Assembly (NCBI GenBank): GCA_000508965.1
Contig: BAHV02000017.1
Coordinates: 1-64,000, forward strand
Source of the DNA: Dielma sp000508965
GTDB taxonomy: Bacteria; Bacillota_I; Bacilli_A; Erysipelotrichales; Erysipelotrichaceae
Reading direction: 5' to 3'
Length of the DNA stretch: 64,000 nt
In this document: piece by piece, positions 25,149 through 34,641 of the stretch
Layout of the letters: the number at the start of each line of letters is the position of its first letter
Position numbering within the stretch: position 1 is the stretch's first letter
The notes under the pieces: model-generated
Databases searched by the model: none
Seen by the model: the letters and a program-made list of their open reading frames with translations, nothing else
Told to the model about the DNA's origin: nothing
Program-made: the position numbers and the translations under genes

Positions 25149-27668
25149 TTATTCATCATTAGAAGTATTATCAGGACTATCTGTAATTAAAGTGCCATTT
25201 ATCTTTAATTTTTCTACGTTTCCATTAGCACCTAATTCAATGAATCCTAAAAGCTGTTCACTGTTATCAGCAATAAAATTTACAAGTCCTGCATCATTTG
25301 TAAACGTTAATGTACCATTAAATTTTGTAACACCATAGCCTATTGTATTCATTTCTATATTTTCTAAATCAATATCACTGGAAATATTTATGGTCTTACC
25401 AGTTAAATCATTATTCTTATCATTGACTAAATAAGAAAGTCCTGAAAGCTCTTCGGGTGTATTTATAGTAAATTCAGATTCATCAGCATGATACCAGGAA
25501 GCATCTGCATAATAATACCATGAATCTTCTATCTGCACTTCTCTTCCATCCATAATAACTGAGTTATTGCAATCAGTGTTAGCATTCACATTTAACCAAG
25601 AACGGTCTTCATTTATAAATGTTGTATTTTTAAATGTTACACTATTTTTATTAGCGCCATATTGGAATGATAAAACACTTTGTGATTCTGAATCAGGCAG
25701 AATATTGGCTTCTATTACACTATCAATAAATGTCATATTGTTTTCCTTGCCTAAATTACCAGGTTCAAAATTTTTATAAAATTCTAAATCATTAACACCA
25801 TCGTAGGCGCCGCCATCAATAACGATTGTCGAGAACGCATTTGATGGCCCACTGTGTGAATTAGTACCCACTAAATAACTACGCTCAATATTGAAATCCG
25901 TATTATTCGCATAAGTATTTATCGCTGCCCAGCCTTCAATTTGTGAATCGATTATATCAACCTTCGAATCAGAAACAAAACTAGCGATATTTAACGCATA
26001 ATAAGAGGCAACTATAGAAGTGTGATCAAGGATCAAATTCAAACTATCTACATTATAAACGCTTATTCCTCTTTGCATTTGCAGATTATCTTTAGGTTTT
26101 AAAGTAATATCATACAAGCCGACAGTCCCATTATCTAATCCAGTAAAATTATCATCACCCATACTAATCACACGGTTACCACTTCCTTTTTCACTCGATA
26201 TAATGGCATGATCATTGCCGAATATATTAACCGAAGCAGTAATTTGTACTCTGGTCTCAACTTCAATATCATTACCTAAAACAATGTTTCCTCCATTTGT
26301 TACTGCTGATTTTAATGTTGCTTCATCAGCCGCCAAACTTCCAAACTGCGCTGTTAAAACAAGATTTTCTTTCACCGGTTTTGTTATATCATATCGGGCA
26401 CCCTCTTTAAACCATGCCGCAAATACCATCCCGTCAGGAGCCACAGCAACAGGCGCCGTTACAAATTTACCTTGTTCTACAGTTTTAGTTTCAATATTAT
26501 TTCCTTCCATGTCTTTAAACGTAACAGTATAATAAGTGATCGATGGTTCACTGCCGCCGCCACTTGATGATCCGCCAGCTGATGGTTTGTTAACCTCCGG
26601 TGCTTTCTCTACATCTTTACCTGTTTCTACATCCTTGATTACTGTATCCTCACCTGCTTCTACACCGTCAACATTGGCTTCAACTTTATTGACAGTACCG
26701 GTACCTTCGATCTTCACTGGCGCATCAGCTGTCAATGTTCCTACGGTACTGCCTTTGGCTATTTCTACCTTCGTATCTTTCGCTGTTTCAGTAACTGTCA
26801 CATTCTTAACATCGGCATTCACTTTGATTTGGGTATCTGTCTTTACCTCAAGGCTTTCCACCGGTGCCTGAATGTCAACTCCCGCATATGTCCGTGTACT
26901 TACTTCCTGTGCCGGTATCTCTATGACGATTTCTCCTTTGGTTGTTGACTGTACTTCGATCTTCTCTACTTCCCCTTTGAAGTTCTTATCCGGTGTTACC
27001 GCTGAGGTTTCTTCCAATACGATTGCCTTCACTTCTGTTTCGCCGCTTAATACAACTTCCGCATTTCTTGTCTGCGTGCTGATCAATTCGATCTTTGAAT
27101 CAGTGATCGTTAACTTACCGGCTGTCTGATTGTCACCGATGACAACTAATTTACCCTTTACGGTTACACCTTTCAGCTCTAACGCTTTAGCCGTCGTTAC
27201 ATCGACATACAGGTTCCCTTCAATGACTTCACCTTCCAATGCTTCCGGATCTGTCACTACGACTGATTTTGATTCAGCTAAAGGAATGGCTTTACCATCT
27301 TCAGTCAATTCATAACCGTCTTTGACATAATCCTTGGCCATAACACCGGTACCTTTAATATAATAAAGGGCGCCGTTCTCTTCTACCCAAGCATCTGACT
27401 GCATGACTCCGGATTCGCCCATGAAATACCAATGTTCATTGGAAGCGATCCAGCCGGTACGCATTGCTCCGTTATCATCGAAAGCATACCAGCAGTCATT
27501 ATCCTTGATCCAACCCTTGGCGTTACTGCCATCTTCCTTAACATAAGACCATGTGCCGTTGTTGTTGACCCATTGAGCCTCAGCCGCTCTGATCGGCATT
27601 GCTGCTGAACAGAGCATTGCAGCTACGACTAAAGCCGTCATCGCTGACCTTGTTTTGTTTGATTCCAC
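25149..27668 (-). CDS. Large secreted mosaic surface protein (choline-binding-type repeats, InlB-like repeat, beta-helix)
   Basis: Of 839 residues, 1-29 are a signal peptide. Four glucan/choline-binding-type repeats fill about 32-115 (WVNNNGTWSYVKEDGSNAKG and similar). A beta-rich region follows, then a Ser/Gly linker near 370. A Listeria-type B repeat (YYTVTFKDMEGNNIETKTV) ends near 440, and a right-handed beta-helix-like region fills about 450-700. There is no LPXTG anchor, so attachment is probably through the N-terminal repeats. The start is GTG at 27668 with GGGGAGG 8 bases upstream. The C-terminal half is clearly more AT-rich. Probably an adhesin; the ligand is unknown. Confidence 0.82.
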   Translation of the reverse strand: MESNKTRSAMTALVVAAMLCSAAMPIRAAEAQWVNNNGTWSYVKEDGSNAKGWIKDNDCWYAFDDNGAMRTGWIASNEHWYFMGESGVMQSDAWVEENGALYYIKGTGVMAKDYVKDGYELTEDGKAIPLAESKSVVVTDPEALEGEVIEGNLYVDVTTAKALELKGVTVKGKLVVIGDNQTAGKLTITDSKIELISTQTRNAEVVLSGETEVKAIVLEETSAVTPDKNFKGEVEKIEVQSTTKGEIVIEIPAQEVSTRTYAGVDIQAPVESLEVKTDTQIKVNADVKNVTVTETAKDTKVEIAKGSTVGTLTADAPVKIEGTGTVNKVEANVDGVEAGEDTVIKDVETGKDVEKAPEVNKPSAGGSSSGGGSEPSITYYTVTFKDMEGNNIETKTVEQGKFVTAPVAVAPDGMVFAAWFKEGARYDITKPVKENLVLTAQFGSLAADEATLKSAVTNGGNIVLGNDIEVETRVQITASVNIFGNDHAIISSEKGSGNRVISMGDDNFTGLDNGTVGLYDITLKPKDNLQMQRGISVYNVDSLNLILDHTSIVASYYALNIASFVSDSKVDIIDSQIEGWAAINTYANNTDFNIERSYLVGTNSHSGPSNAFSTIVIDGGAYDGVNDLEFYKNFEPGNLGKENNMTFIDSVIEANILPDSESQSVLSFQYGANKNSVTFKNTTFINEDRSWLNVNANTDCNNSVIMDGREVQIEDSWYYYADASWYHADESEFTINTPEELSGLSYLVNDKNNDLTGKTINISSDIDLENIEMNTIGYGVTKFNGTLTFTNDAGLVNFIADNSEQLLGFIELGANGNVEKLKINGTLITDSPDNTSNDE

Positions 27669-27698
27669 TTTACTTACCTCCCCAGGTTTTTTGAATAT

Positions 27699-27839
27699 GT
27701 CTTAAAAGGTATACTTTCTAAGACACTTTCAACAGAACATAAAACAGCCATGAAATAACAAAAAACGGTCTATTTACCTTTACGAATATTATAAAATCGC
27801 ATATAATGAAAGTGGAATACAGTGTCTCATAAAGTATAC
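27699..27839 (-). promoter_or_regulatory. Operator-like repeats around the surface protein promoter
   Basis: The element GTATACTTTCTAAGACAC at 27709-27726 recurs inverted as GTGTCTCATAAAGTATAC at 27822-27839 (16 of 18 match). At the first site GTCTTA and TAAGAC flank GTATAC, giving a 26-base imperfect palindrome (27699-27724). A minus-strand TATAAT near 27790 lies between them. This looks like cooperative binding of one regulator. Confidence 0.6.
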
Positions 27840-27876
27840 ATTTAGCAACACACATCACTTTTGAGATATTAAATAC

Positions 27877-27930
27877 AACAAAAAAATCGTGATATCTATC
27901 AGAATTAAAACTGATATTATCACGATTTTC
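27877..27930 (-). terminator. Terminator after the DsrE-like gene
   Basis: AAAATCGTGATA pairs with TATCACGATTTT-type sequence around an inner TCAG/CTGA stem (27885-27928), followed on the minus strand by TTTTTTTG. Confidence 0.8.
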
Positions 27931-27961
27931 TATTTAGTGTAGGTTAAACAATACTATATGC

Positions 27962-28300
27962 CTATGGTTTGATATAAGCATATCCTTCAGCCTGCCGCTT
28001 CGCTAATTCAACAACACCTGCGCTTACGGCCTCCACAAAAGGATACAACTCCTCAGCTTTAAGCTGATTCGCTTTCAGCGCGTTGCCACAAGCGGTAAAC
28101 AGAATGCCTTCCTTTGCCAAGGCTGTCATATTCTCTTCTAATTCATCAGCCTGTGCATACTGTTTAACAGCAGCACTGTTAGCAAGCACCTCAATTTTAT
28201 ACGCTTCACCCTGCTGTTTATATACCGCAAGCATATTTGATACATTAGTTAAGGTCAGCGGCCACTTAGCCATCTCATCAACATGATAAATCACCTTCAT
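27962..28300 (-). CDS. DsrE/DsrF-like protein
   Basis: The 112-residue protein resembles the DsrE family of sulfur-relay proteins. It begins KVIYHVDEMAKWPLTLTNVSNML and has a single cysteine in FTACGNALK near residue 72, the usual place of the reactive cysteine. No sulfur-oxidation genes are adjacent, so the role may be general sulfur handling. It has its own terminator. Confidence 0.75.
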   Translation of the reverse strand: MKVIYHVDEMAKWPLTLTNVSNMLAVYKQQGEAYKIEVLANSAAVKQYAQADELEENMTALAKEGILFTACGNALKANQLKAEELYPFVEAVSAGVVELAKRQAEGYAYIKP

Positions 28301-28365
28301 TGTCTCGCCTTCTTTCTATCCATGATTATAGCATCAAAGCGGCACAACAGATAATGATTTACCCG

Positions 28366-28857
28366 TCAATCATCAAGCCGATAAATATAGCGTGAAGTAC
28401 AATATCCCTTCACAATTTCCGCTTCATCGACAAGCTGAAAACCATGCTTCTCATAGAAATGCTTAAGTTCGGGCTTATTCGTACGGCAGTCCAGTCTGCA
28501 TGCATCTTTCTTCAGCCGCCGGCCTTCTGCTTTAAAAAAATCCATAATTATCTGTGAAGCCATTGATTTAGCCGCCTTACGCATCACACATAGCTTATGG
28601 ATATATAGGCTTTGCCCTGGTTTTATTTCCGGCCAGTAGATTGAATCCACATCGCATAACAAGAAGGTTGCGATAACCATTCCCTTTTCTTCCACCACAT
28701 AAAATTGATCAATAGTATGTGTCTGACTTAAGGTATGCCAAGCCACATCTTCCTCGCTCCATGCCCGTTTATTCATTGAAGTAAGCCATCGCACAGCATC
28801 CAGCAATACCGCTTCGATTGCTTCAATATCCTGTTCACATGCTTTTCTGATTTGCAT
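28366..28857 (-). CDS. GNAT family N-acetyltransferase
   Basis: This is a 163-residue acetyl-CoA-dependent acyltransferase. The N-terminus MQIRKACEQDIEAIEAVL and the C-terminal HFYEKHGFQLVDE are typical; the acetyl-CoA loop lies around VMRKAAKSMASQI. The start at 28857 is preferred to an ATT-proximal one at 28869, which lies in the yebC terminator. The substrate is unknown. Confidence 0.85.
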   Translation of the reverse strand: MQIRKACEQDIEAIEAVLLDAVRWLTSMNKRAWSEEDVAWHTLSQTHTIDQFYVVEEKGMVIATFLLCDVDSIYWPEIKPGQSLYIHKLCVMRKAAKSMASQIIMDFFKAEGRRLKKDACRLDCRTNKPELKHFYEKHGFQLVDEAEIVKGYCTSRYIYRLDD

Positions 28858-28859
28858 AA

Positions 28860-28881
28860 GAAAAAACACTCCGCAGAGTGT
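28860..28881 (-). terminator. Terminator after yebC
   Basis: A hairpin ACACTC-TGCG-GAGTGT (28866-28881) is followed by TTTTTTC on the minus strand. It overlaps the yebC stop and reaches to within a few bases of the GNAT start. Confidence 0.8.
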
Positions 28882-29603
28882 CAGTCGATATTTTCAACGT
28901 TGTGCCAAACATTCTGCACGTCGTCAACATCATCAAGCAAAGTTAGCAGGCGCTGGAATAATTCCTTATCATCACCCTCTAATGTACAATATTCATTAGG
29001 GATCATTGTCAGCTCTAATACATCAAATTTCACATCAGGAATTAATGCCTCAATCGCTTCTTTAGCCTTATATAAATCTGATGGCTCTACATTAATATTC
29101 ATGTATTCACCTTCAACTTCAAGTTCCAACACATTTACGTCAGCCATAATCAGCGCATCCAGCATTGCTTCTTCATCAGTATAAGCAATTACTAAGTTAC
29201 CTACATGCTGATAATTGAAAGATACACTGCCGGCAACCCCGATTTTAGCCTTAGCCTTATTAAAGCATGCTCTTAAAGACGCAATTGTACGATTCTGATT
29301 ATCGGTTAAGCATTCAATGATAACCGTAGATGCTCCGGCTCCGAAGCCTTCATAAGTTGAGCTGGTATAAGAATCAGTCGAACCGCCTTTAGCTTTGTCG
29401 ATGGCTCTCTTAATTACATCAGCCGGTACATTGTTTGCCTTAGCACGTTCAATTACCTTTTTCAATCCCTGATTCATTGAAGGATCAGGCTCACCTGACT
29501 TCGCAGCCATATAGATTTCTTTACTGAATCTTGAGAATAACTTTGCATTGGCAGCTGACGTTTTGGCCATTGCTGCCGCTCTTACTTCAAAATGTCTACC
29601 CAT
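28881..29603 (-). CDS. YebC/PmpR family protein
   Basis: The 240-residue DUF28 protein begins MGRHFEVRAAAMAKTSAANA, the conserved N-terminus. It also has GEPDPSMNQGLKKVIERAKANNVP (about residues 35-58, split here by eye) and the acidic central region. Family members are described as transcriptional regulators, and recent work on some paralogues links them to translation of proline-rich stretches. GAAGGTGATT precedes the ATG at 29603. Confidence 0.92.
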   Translation of the reverse strand: MGRHFEVRAAAMAKTSAANAKLFSRFSKEIYMAAKSGEPDPSMNQGLKKVIERAKANNVPADVIKRAIDKAKGGSTDSYTSSTYEGFGAGASTVIIECLTDNQNRTIASLRACFNKAKAKIGVAGSVSFNYQHVGNLVIAYTDEEAMLDALIMADVNVLELEVEGEYMNINVEPSDLYKAKEAIEALIPDVKFDVLELTMIPNEYCTLEGDDKELFQRLLTLLDDVDDVQNVWHNVENID

Positions 29604-29733
29604 TTTAATCACCTTCCAGATTTTTATTGAATTTCCGCATTTCATTATAGCAAATATTTACCATGACTACAAATAAAAATCAACATAAACTGATGAAATC
29701 ACCTATAAAACAATTAAAACTAAGTCTTTGCCG

Positions 29734-30165
29734 CTATAATGAAGCCTTGATTGCTTCTAAAACATCCTGACTTTTATCATTGGTAATCAAAACCCAGACA
29801 TCGCCCACCTTTTCAATGACACTGTTTTGGATCTTTTCAGCTTCCTTCGGGAAATAGTTTTCAGCACTGGTCAGATTATAATCACGGCGTTCTTCAAAGG
29901 CTTTTTTAAGAACCTCATCTTCGCCTTTACAAATAGCTAATTCGTTGGTTTCATTGCTGCTTGAAACATAAACTGCACATGTATTCTTTTCCATGTCAAT
30001 CATCAGAATACTGCGGATTTGATCATTATTTGCCTTGATCATTTCATCGCTGTAATACTCATTAATCATTGTTTCGGCTGTCTTATCAATATCGATTTCT
30101 TTGCTTTGGTTACTGCTGCAGCCGGTAAGCAGACATAAACTAATCAGCGCAAGGCCTCGTTTCAT
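29734..30165 (-). CDS. DUF4358-type lipoprotein
   Basis: The 143-residue protein has a lipoprotein signal ending LLTGC (cysteine at about residue 16). The remainder resembles DUF4358 (MIDMEKNTCAVYVSSS, then NDKSQDVLEAIKASL). Its start lies 26 bases inside the SGNH hydrolase gene, so the two are co-translated. Similar pairs occur beside MBOAT acyltransferases; none is here. Confidence 0.65.
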   Translation of the reverse strand: MKRGLALISLCLLTGCSSNQSKEIDIDKTAETMINEYYSDEMIKANNDQIRSILMIDMEKNTCAVYVSSSNETNELAICKGEDEVLKKAFEERRDYNLTSAENYFPKEAEKIQNSVIEKVGDVWVLITNDKSQDVLEAIKASL

Positions 30166-30946
30166 ATACTATCTCTCCTTTATTCACATGTTCTTTAATC
30201 ATGGTCAGCCAATGACTAAAACCTTCTTTGTTTAAATGATAACCATCACTAGTCCATTCATCAGGCAGATATGTATCCTCTGATTCAAACATTGAATTAC
30301 TGTGAATCAGATTCACCTGTGTTTCTGCCGCAACCTCTTTAATTGTATCATTAATCAGTTTCAATTTATCAAGATTTGTATAATCATTTTCATATTCACG
30401 GCTTTTTGAAAAGTTATAAACATCAAGCAGATAAATCTGTGCCTGCGGCTGCAGGGCTTTGATCTGATTGACAATATCAATATAATCTTCTTTAAAGATA
30501 TCCATGACATACCAACCTAATTCATTTAAACCAAAGCTTAAATAAATCTTTTGAACCGGTGTCTGCGCAAGTGCGTCAATCATTGTGCCCATACCGCCAT
30601 TATCCAAAGGGAATACGGTACGCATTGTCGCTTTGCTGACATCTAATGAGACAGAACCATAAATTCTTGCTGTGGTATCCGCTAATACATAGAGTTCGGC
30701 GATACCGGCTATGCGTGAATCACCGGCAAAAGCCGCGTCATCAAAATAACTATTCTCAACCGCTTCACTCCTAGGAACAGGTTCTCCATAGGATTGCGGG
30801 ATTGCAAAACGGCATAATTTAACATGATTTCTTAATTCATGACCATTTTGATAGCCGTTTTGACGAGCTTGGGTATATTGACTGGCACTGCAAGCTGATG
30901 CCAGAGTAAGACAAAGCATTAAACTAAAAAACTTACTTATTTTCAT
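30140..30946 (-). CDS. SGNH/GDSL hydrolase lipoprotein
   Basis: The start at 30946 gives MKISKFFSLML with a lipobox LASAC (C19) and 268 residues. The SGNH block I is FAGDSRIAG (about residues 77-85), block III has SFGLNELG, and the His-Asp block is DGYHLNKEGF. This suggests an extracellular O-acyl esterase or transferase partner acting on a wall polymer. It overlaps the DUF4358 lipoprotein gene. Confidence 0.82.
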   Translation of the reverse strand: MKISKFFSLMLCLTLASACSASQYTQARQNGYQNGHELRNHVKLCRFAIPQSYGEPVPRSEAVENSYFDDAAFAGDSRIAGIAELYVLADTTARIYGSVSLDVSKATMRTVFPLDNGGMGTMIDALAQTPVQKIYLSFGLNELGWYVMDIFKEDYIDIVNQIKALQPQAQIYLLDVYNFSKSREYENDYTNLDKLKLINDTIKEVAAETQVNLIHSNSMFESEDTYLPDEWTSDGYHLNKEGFSHWLTMIKEHVNKGEIVYETRPCAD

Positions 30947-31012
30947 ATAATCATCCTCTAAACTTAATTCCACTTCACTAGTTTATCCCATTCACAGCAA
31001 AACAACAACATT

Positions 31013-31042
31013 AAATACAAAAAACGGATTTTTCAATCCGTT
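31013..31042 (-). terminator. Terminator after the zinc-ribbon membrane protein
   Basis: AACGGATT pairs with AATCCGTT (31023-31042), followed on the minus strand by TTTTTTTG. Confidence 0.8.
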
Positions 31043-31499
31043 AAAAGAACAGGAGTGCCGCCAGTACCGAAAACACTTGTATCAGCACATAGATAATGAT
31101 GACCCAGCCAATGATTTTAGAAATGGAATTTCCTTTCTGACGATTCGCAGGCCGTCGATTGACTGGCTTGCGTTCATTCATTGTTCGTGAGTTTGCTGTT
31201 TGGGCATAACGATCACTATTTGCTGAAGAATAGTTACCATGAGTATTTGAATGACCGGCAGATTTGCTGTATGGATCATTTACCATATTGGCAGTGCATG
31301 GTTTAGCTTCCTTCCCCGTTTCCCTAACATATTTTGAGTTTTGTTCTAAATGACTGTCAGCATGCCTGAAAATAGCTGCTTTAGCTCGGCCGTCATTCAG
31401 TGAAACAGAATCATTTTCCCTAACTCTTGCATAACAATACGGACAATATTTATCTTTTGTATCGAACCATGTCTTGCAATATTTACAACGTATACGCAT
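31041..31499 (-). CDS. Zinc-ribbon protein with C-terminal membrane anchor
   Basis: The 152-residue protein starts MRIRCKYCKTWFD and carries two CxxC pairs (C5/C8 and C19/C22), a zinc ribbon. A long polar, disordered, Ser/Asn-rich middle follows, and one membrane segment closes the protein (about 127-150). Unknown function. Its N-terminus probably faces the cytoplasm. Confidence 0.7.
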   Translation of the reverse strand: MRIRCKYCKTWFDTKDKYCPYCYARVRENDSVSLNDGRAKAAIFRHADSHLEQNSKYVRETGKEAKPCTANMVNDPYSKSAGHSNTHGNYSSANSDRYAQTANSRTMNERKPVNRRPANRQKGNSISKIIGWVIIIYVLIQVFSVLAALLFF

Positions 31500-31624
31500 A
31501 CTATCACCTCATGGTATAAGTATAGCATTCAATCAAAAAAAAGACCATGAATATAGCAAAAGTGTCATCAAGTTTTATAAGTTGATAAGTCAGTCTGTAA
31601 AGAATTGATGCTGTTCCATAAAGA

Positions 31625-31825
31625 TTAATAAAACACCTCTAAATATCCTATAGTATTGACAAAAAGTATAATCGAAGCACCCATAATCAAACTGTATTTC
31701 ATACTCATACGGATATCTGCAAAGAAATCGTTCTTAGTCAATTTAAAATGCAGACAGCAAGCAGTGTAATGACGCAATATCTTATTACTTTTTATTATGA
31801 TTTTGTTCAACTTAAATCCCATCAT
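31625..31825 (-). CDS. Possible small membrane protein, 66 aa
   Basis: An open frame MMGFKLNKIIIKSNK with a hydrophobic C-terminal stretch (about residues 46-64). GAAGG lies upstream at a usable distance. Codon use and AT-rich surroundings give little support, and I recognise no family. From here to 32194 there is no other gene; the sequence is AT-rich with no clear structure. Confidence 0.3.
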   Translation of the reverse strand: MMGFKLNKIIIKSNKILRHYTACCLHFKLTKNDFFADIRMSMKYSLIMGASIILFVNTIGYLEVFY

Positions 31826-32194
31826 AAAACAGCCTTCAGCAAAATATATTTTACAATATGAAGCTCATTCTATTGAATGAATATAAAACTGTTATGGAAG
31901 ATATAAGCAAGTACCTCAGATAACATCTTGTACTTACTATGATGCCCATCATGATTTTTTTCGTTTTCTGTCCCAGTAGACATCAATCAATCATTTCACA
32001 TAAAGCTGCCCTTTAACATTATCCTTCTTTTTTATTATTTGCATAGATTATTATAAAGAAAACCATTGGTAAAATAAACATTAGTATGCTTGTTTTTAAA
32101 TTCTTTTATTTATTTGAATTTTATGTTTTTTATCAAGGTACAAATAAGTGTAACTAACTTAAATTATTCACAAAATTATGAATTCTAATATCAT

Positions 32195-32237
32195 AATATA
32201 AAAACCACAGTGTCAGCAAACGACACTATGGTTTTTT
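32195..32237 (-). terminator. Terminator after pheT
   Basis: AAACCATAGTGTC pairs with GACACTGTGGTTT (32203-32235) with one mismatch, and a T-rich tail follows on the minus strand. Confidence 0.85.
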
Positions 32238-32241
32238 TAAT

Positions 32242-34632
32242 CTACCCTCTTAAGATCGCATCTAATTCTGCTTTTAATGCAGCTAAGATTTTTTCATGAA
32301 CACTGTTGATTTCCCCGTCGGTCAATGTCTTTTCGTCGGACTGGAAATTGATTGATAAGGCGATCGATTTAAAGCCCTTTTCTACATGTTCCCCGGTATA
32401 AACATCAAATACTTCGATGCCCTTGATAATCTGACGGCCGCATTTACGAATCGCTTCAACAATATCGGCTACCTTAACATCCTCCTTTACAACGAATGCA
32501 AGGTCACGGGTTACTGCCGGGTATTTAGAAATCGGTGTATATTTTACCTTTGATGGTTTGTTATTCAGCAATACATCGAGTTTACCTTCAAACATGACTA
32601 ATTCTTTAGGTACATCAAAATCCTTAGCCATCAGCGGATGAATCTGTCCAAAGAGTCCAAACAGCTCTTTGCCGATATAGATGCAGGCTGAACGGTATGG
32701 ATGGAAATGAGTTGTATCCAATTTGTTTTCTTTAATACTTACACGGCTTCCCTCATAGCCGAGCTGACTCAGCATGGTTTCAATCAAGCCCTTAATCGTA
32801 TAGAAATCAGCCGGTACGCTCATTTTCTGCCAGCGGCTCTTATGCATTAAACCATTCATCACAAGTGCAAGACGTTCCTCTACAACATCCTTTGCATAAA
32901 CATTGGAAATTTCAAAGAATGACAGATCCTTGATTGAACGATTGTTGTTATAGGCAGCCGCATCAAGCATACTCGGCAAAATTGAAGAACGGATGTATTT
33001 GCGGTCTTCACTCATCGGCGAAGCCAATTCCACAGCTGGTGTAATCGGCAGAAGTGCATGATCCAAGTGCTTCTGGCTGACCAGCGTATATGTTTCAGTT
33101 TCATTTAAGCCCATATTGACGAACATTGAACGGATTCTTCTGCGCATAGTCTGACGATTGTCCAATGCTCCTACTGTCATACTCATTGTCGGCAGAGTCG
33201 ATGGCAGACGGTCATAACCAATCAGGCGGATAACTTCCTCCGCGATGTCTGCTTCAATTTTTAAATCAGTACGATAGCTTGGAATGCTGACCTTGATATC
33301 ACTGCCCGCCTTTTCAGGCTTTAAATCGAGCCATTTTAATTCTGTCATGATTTCATCTTCAATAAAATCAGTTCCCAGCAGATGATTGATTGAATCCGTA
33401 TTTACTGTAAATTCAGCCGGTACATAATTATTAGTACCATATTGAGCAGTTTCTTCAATCAAGCTTGCATCCGCATATTCAATCAATAATTGAACACATC
33501 GATCCATCGCTTTATAAACAGCCATTGGTTCAATTTCCTTCGCATTGCGCACTGCCGCATCAGAAGTGATATTTAAACGGCGGGCTGTGTTGCGGACTTG
33601 AACATAATTGAAAGTTGCTACCTCAATAATAATTCCCTTTGTTTGCTCATCGATTTTACTGTCATCTCCGCCCATGATACCGGCAATGCCTACCGGATTA
33701 CCCTGTGTAGTAATCATGATATCTTCCGGTTCAATCTTATAGTCAACACCATCTAAAGCGGTATAAGTTGTATCGAAGCCATCCTTGACAATGATTTCCT
33801 GATGCATTTTCGCAGCGTCATAGAAATGCGTCGGCTGACCGGTTTCCAGCATAACAAAGTTTGAAATGTCAACAACATTGTTGATTGATTTGACGCCGGC
33901 GGCATGCAGCAGCTCCTGCATCCATTTTGGCGATGGTTTAATTGTTACTGATCCGATAACCTTGCCTAAGAAAATCGGACATTTGGAAGTTTCACTGGAT
34001 ACCTTTAATTTTGTCGGCACACCAAGATTGGCAGTTCCTTCGCATTCAGGCAGTTGTACTTCACGGTGCAGGATAGCGCCTACTTCTTTAGCTAATGCCC
34101 AAGAAGCCAGGCAATCATTGCGGTTAGGTGTCAGACCGACATCAAGCAATGTATCATCAAGTCCAAGATAATGAAGCGGATCACTATCGCCGACAACAGC
34201 ATCATCACCTAAAACCTCAATGCCATTTTTGCTTTCTTCACTCAGCTGTTTGGCATCAACACCTAATTCAAGCAGTGAACAAATCATACCATTCGACTCA
34301 ACGCCGCGAATCACACCATTCTTAATTTCACCGCCCGGCAGTTTTGCTCCAGGCAGCGCAACGATGACTTTTTGTCCAGCCGCTACATTGGGCGCACCGC
34401 AGACAATAGTATCAACTTTATCGCCAAGATCGACCTTGCAGACATGCAGATGATCTGAATCCGGATGGTCACTGCATTCCAATACCTTACCGATAATCAG
34501 ATTGCTTCCCTGAGCCATCTTTTCCAAACCCTCAACTTCATTCCCAGCTGTTGTCAGCTTATCAGCCAAAACCTCCGGTGTAATATCACTTAAATCTAAA
34601 TATTGGCTCAGCCATTTTTTACTTGTTAACAT
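32242..34632 (-). CDS. pheT: Phenylalanine--tRNA ligase beta subunit
   Basis: This 796-residue subunit has an N-terminal tRNA-binding domain (near 40-150), B3/B4 editing domain, B5, the catalytic-like core and a C-terminal ferredoxin-fold anticodon-binding domain ending YTGEHVEKGFKSIALSINFQ. It pairs with PheS as an alpha2beta2 tetramer. It starts 9 bases after pheS. Editing motifs (KIEPEDIMIT, GIAGIMGGDDS) are present. Confidence 0.97.
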   Translation of the reverse strand: MLTSKKWLSQYLDLSDITPEVLADKLTTAGNEVEGLEKMAQGSNLIIGKVLECSDHPDSDHLHVCKVDLGDKVDTIVCGAPNVAAGQKVIVALPGAKLPGGEIKNGVIRGVESNGMICSLLELGVDAKQLSEESKNGIEVLGDDAVVGDSDPLHYLGLDDTLLDVGLTPNRNDCLASWALAKEVGAILHREVQLPECEGTANLGVPTKLKVSSETSKCPIFLGKVIGSVTIKPSPKWMQELLHAAGVKSINNVVDISNFVMLETGQPTHFYDAAKMHQEIIVKDGFDTTYTALDGVDYKIEPEDIMITTQGNPVGIAGIMGGDDSKIDEQTKGIIIEVATFNYVQVRNTARRLNITSDAAVRNAKEIEPMAVYKAMDRCVQLLIEYADASLIEETAQYGTNNYVPAEFTVNTDSINHLLGTDFIEDEIMTELKWLDLKPEKAGSDIKVSIPSYRTDLKIEADIAEEVIRLIGYDRLPSTLPTMSMTVGALDNRQTMRRRIRSMFVNMGLNETETYTLVSQKHLDHALLPITPAVELASPMSEDRKYIRSSILPSMLDAAAYNNNRSIKDLSFFEISNVYAKDVVEERLALVMNGLMHKSRWQKMSVPADFYTIKGLIETMLSQLGYEGSRVSIKENKLDTTHFHPYRSACIYIGKELFGLFGQIHPLMAKDFDVPKELVMFEGKLDVLLNNKPSKVKYTPISKYPAVTRDLAFVVKEDVKVADIVEAIRKCGRQIIKGIEVFDVYTGEHVEKGFKSIALSINFQSDEKTLTDGEINSVHEKILAALKAELDAILRG

Positions 34633-34641
34633 ACTAACCTC

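Noticed and set aside
26215..27315. Several long plus-strand frames opposite the surface protein
   Set aside because: They are Ser/Thr/Val-rich mirror frames of a repetitive gene, with no ribosome binding sites.
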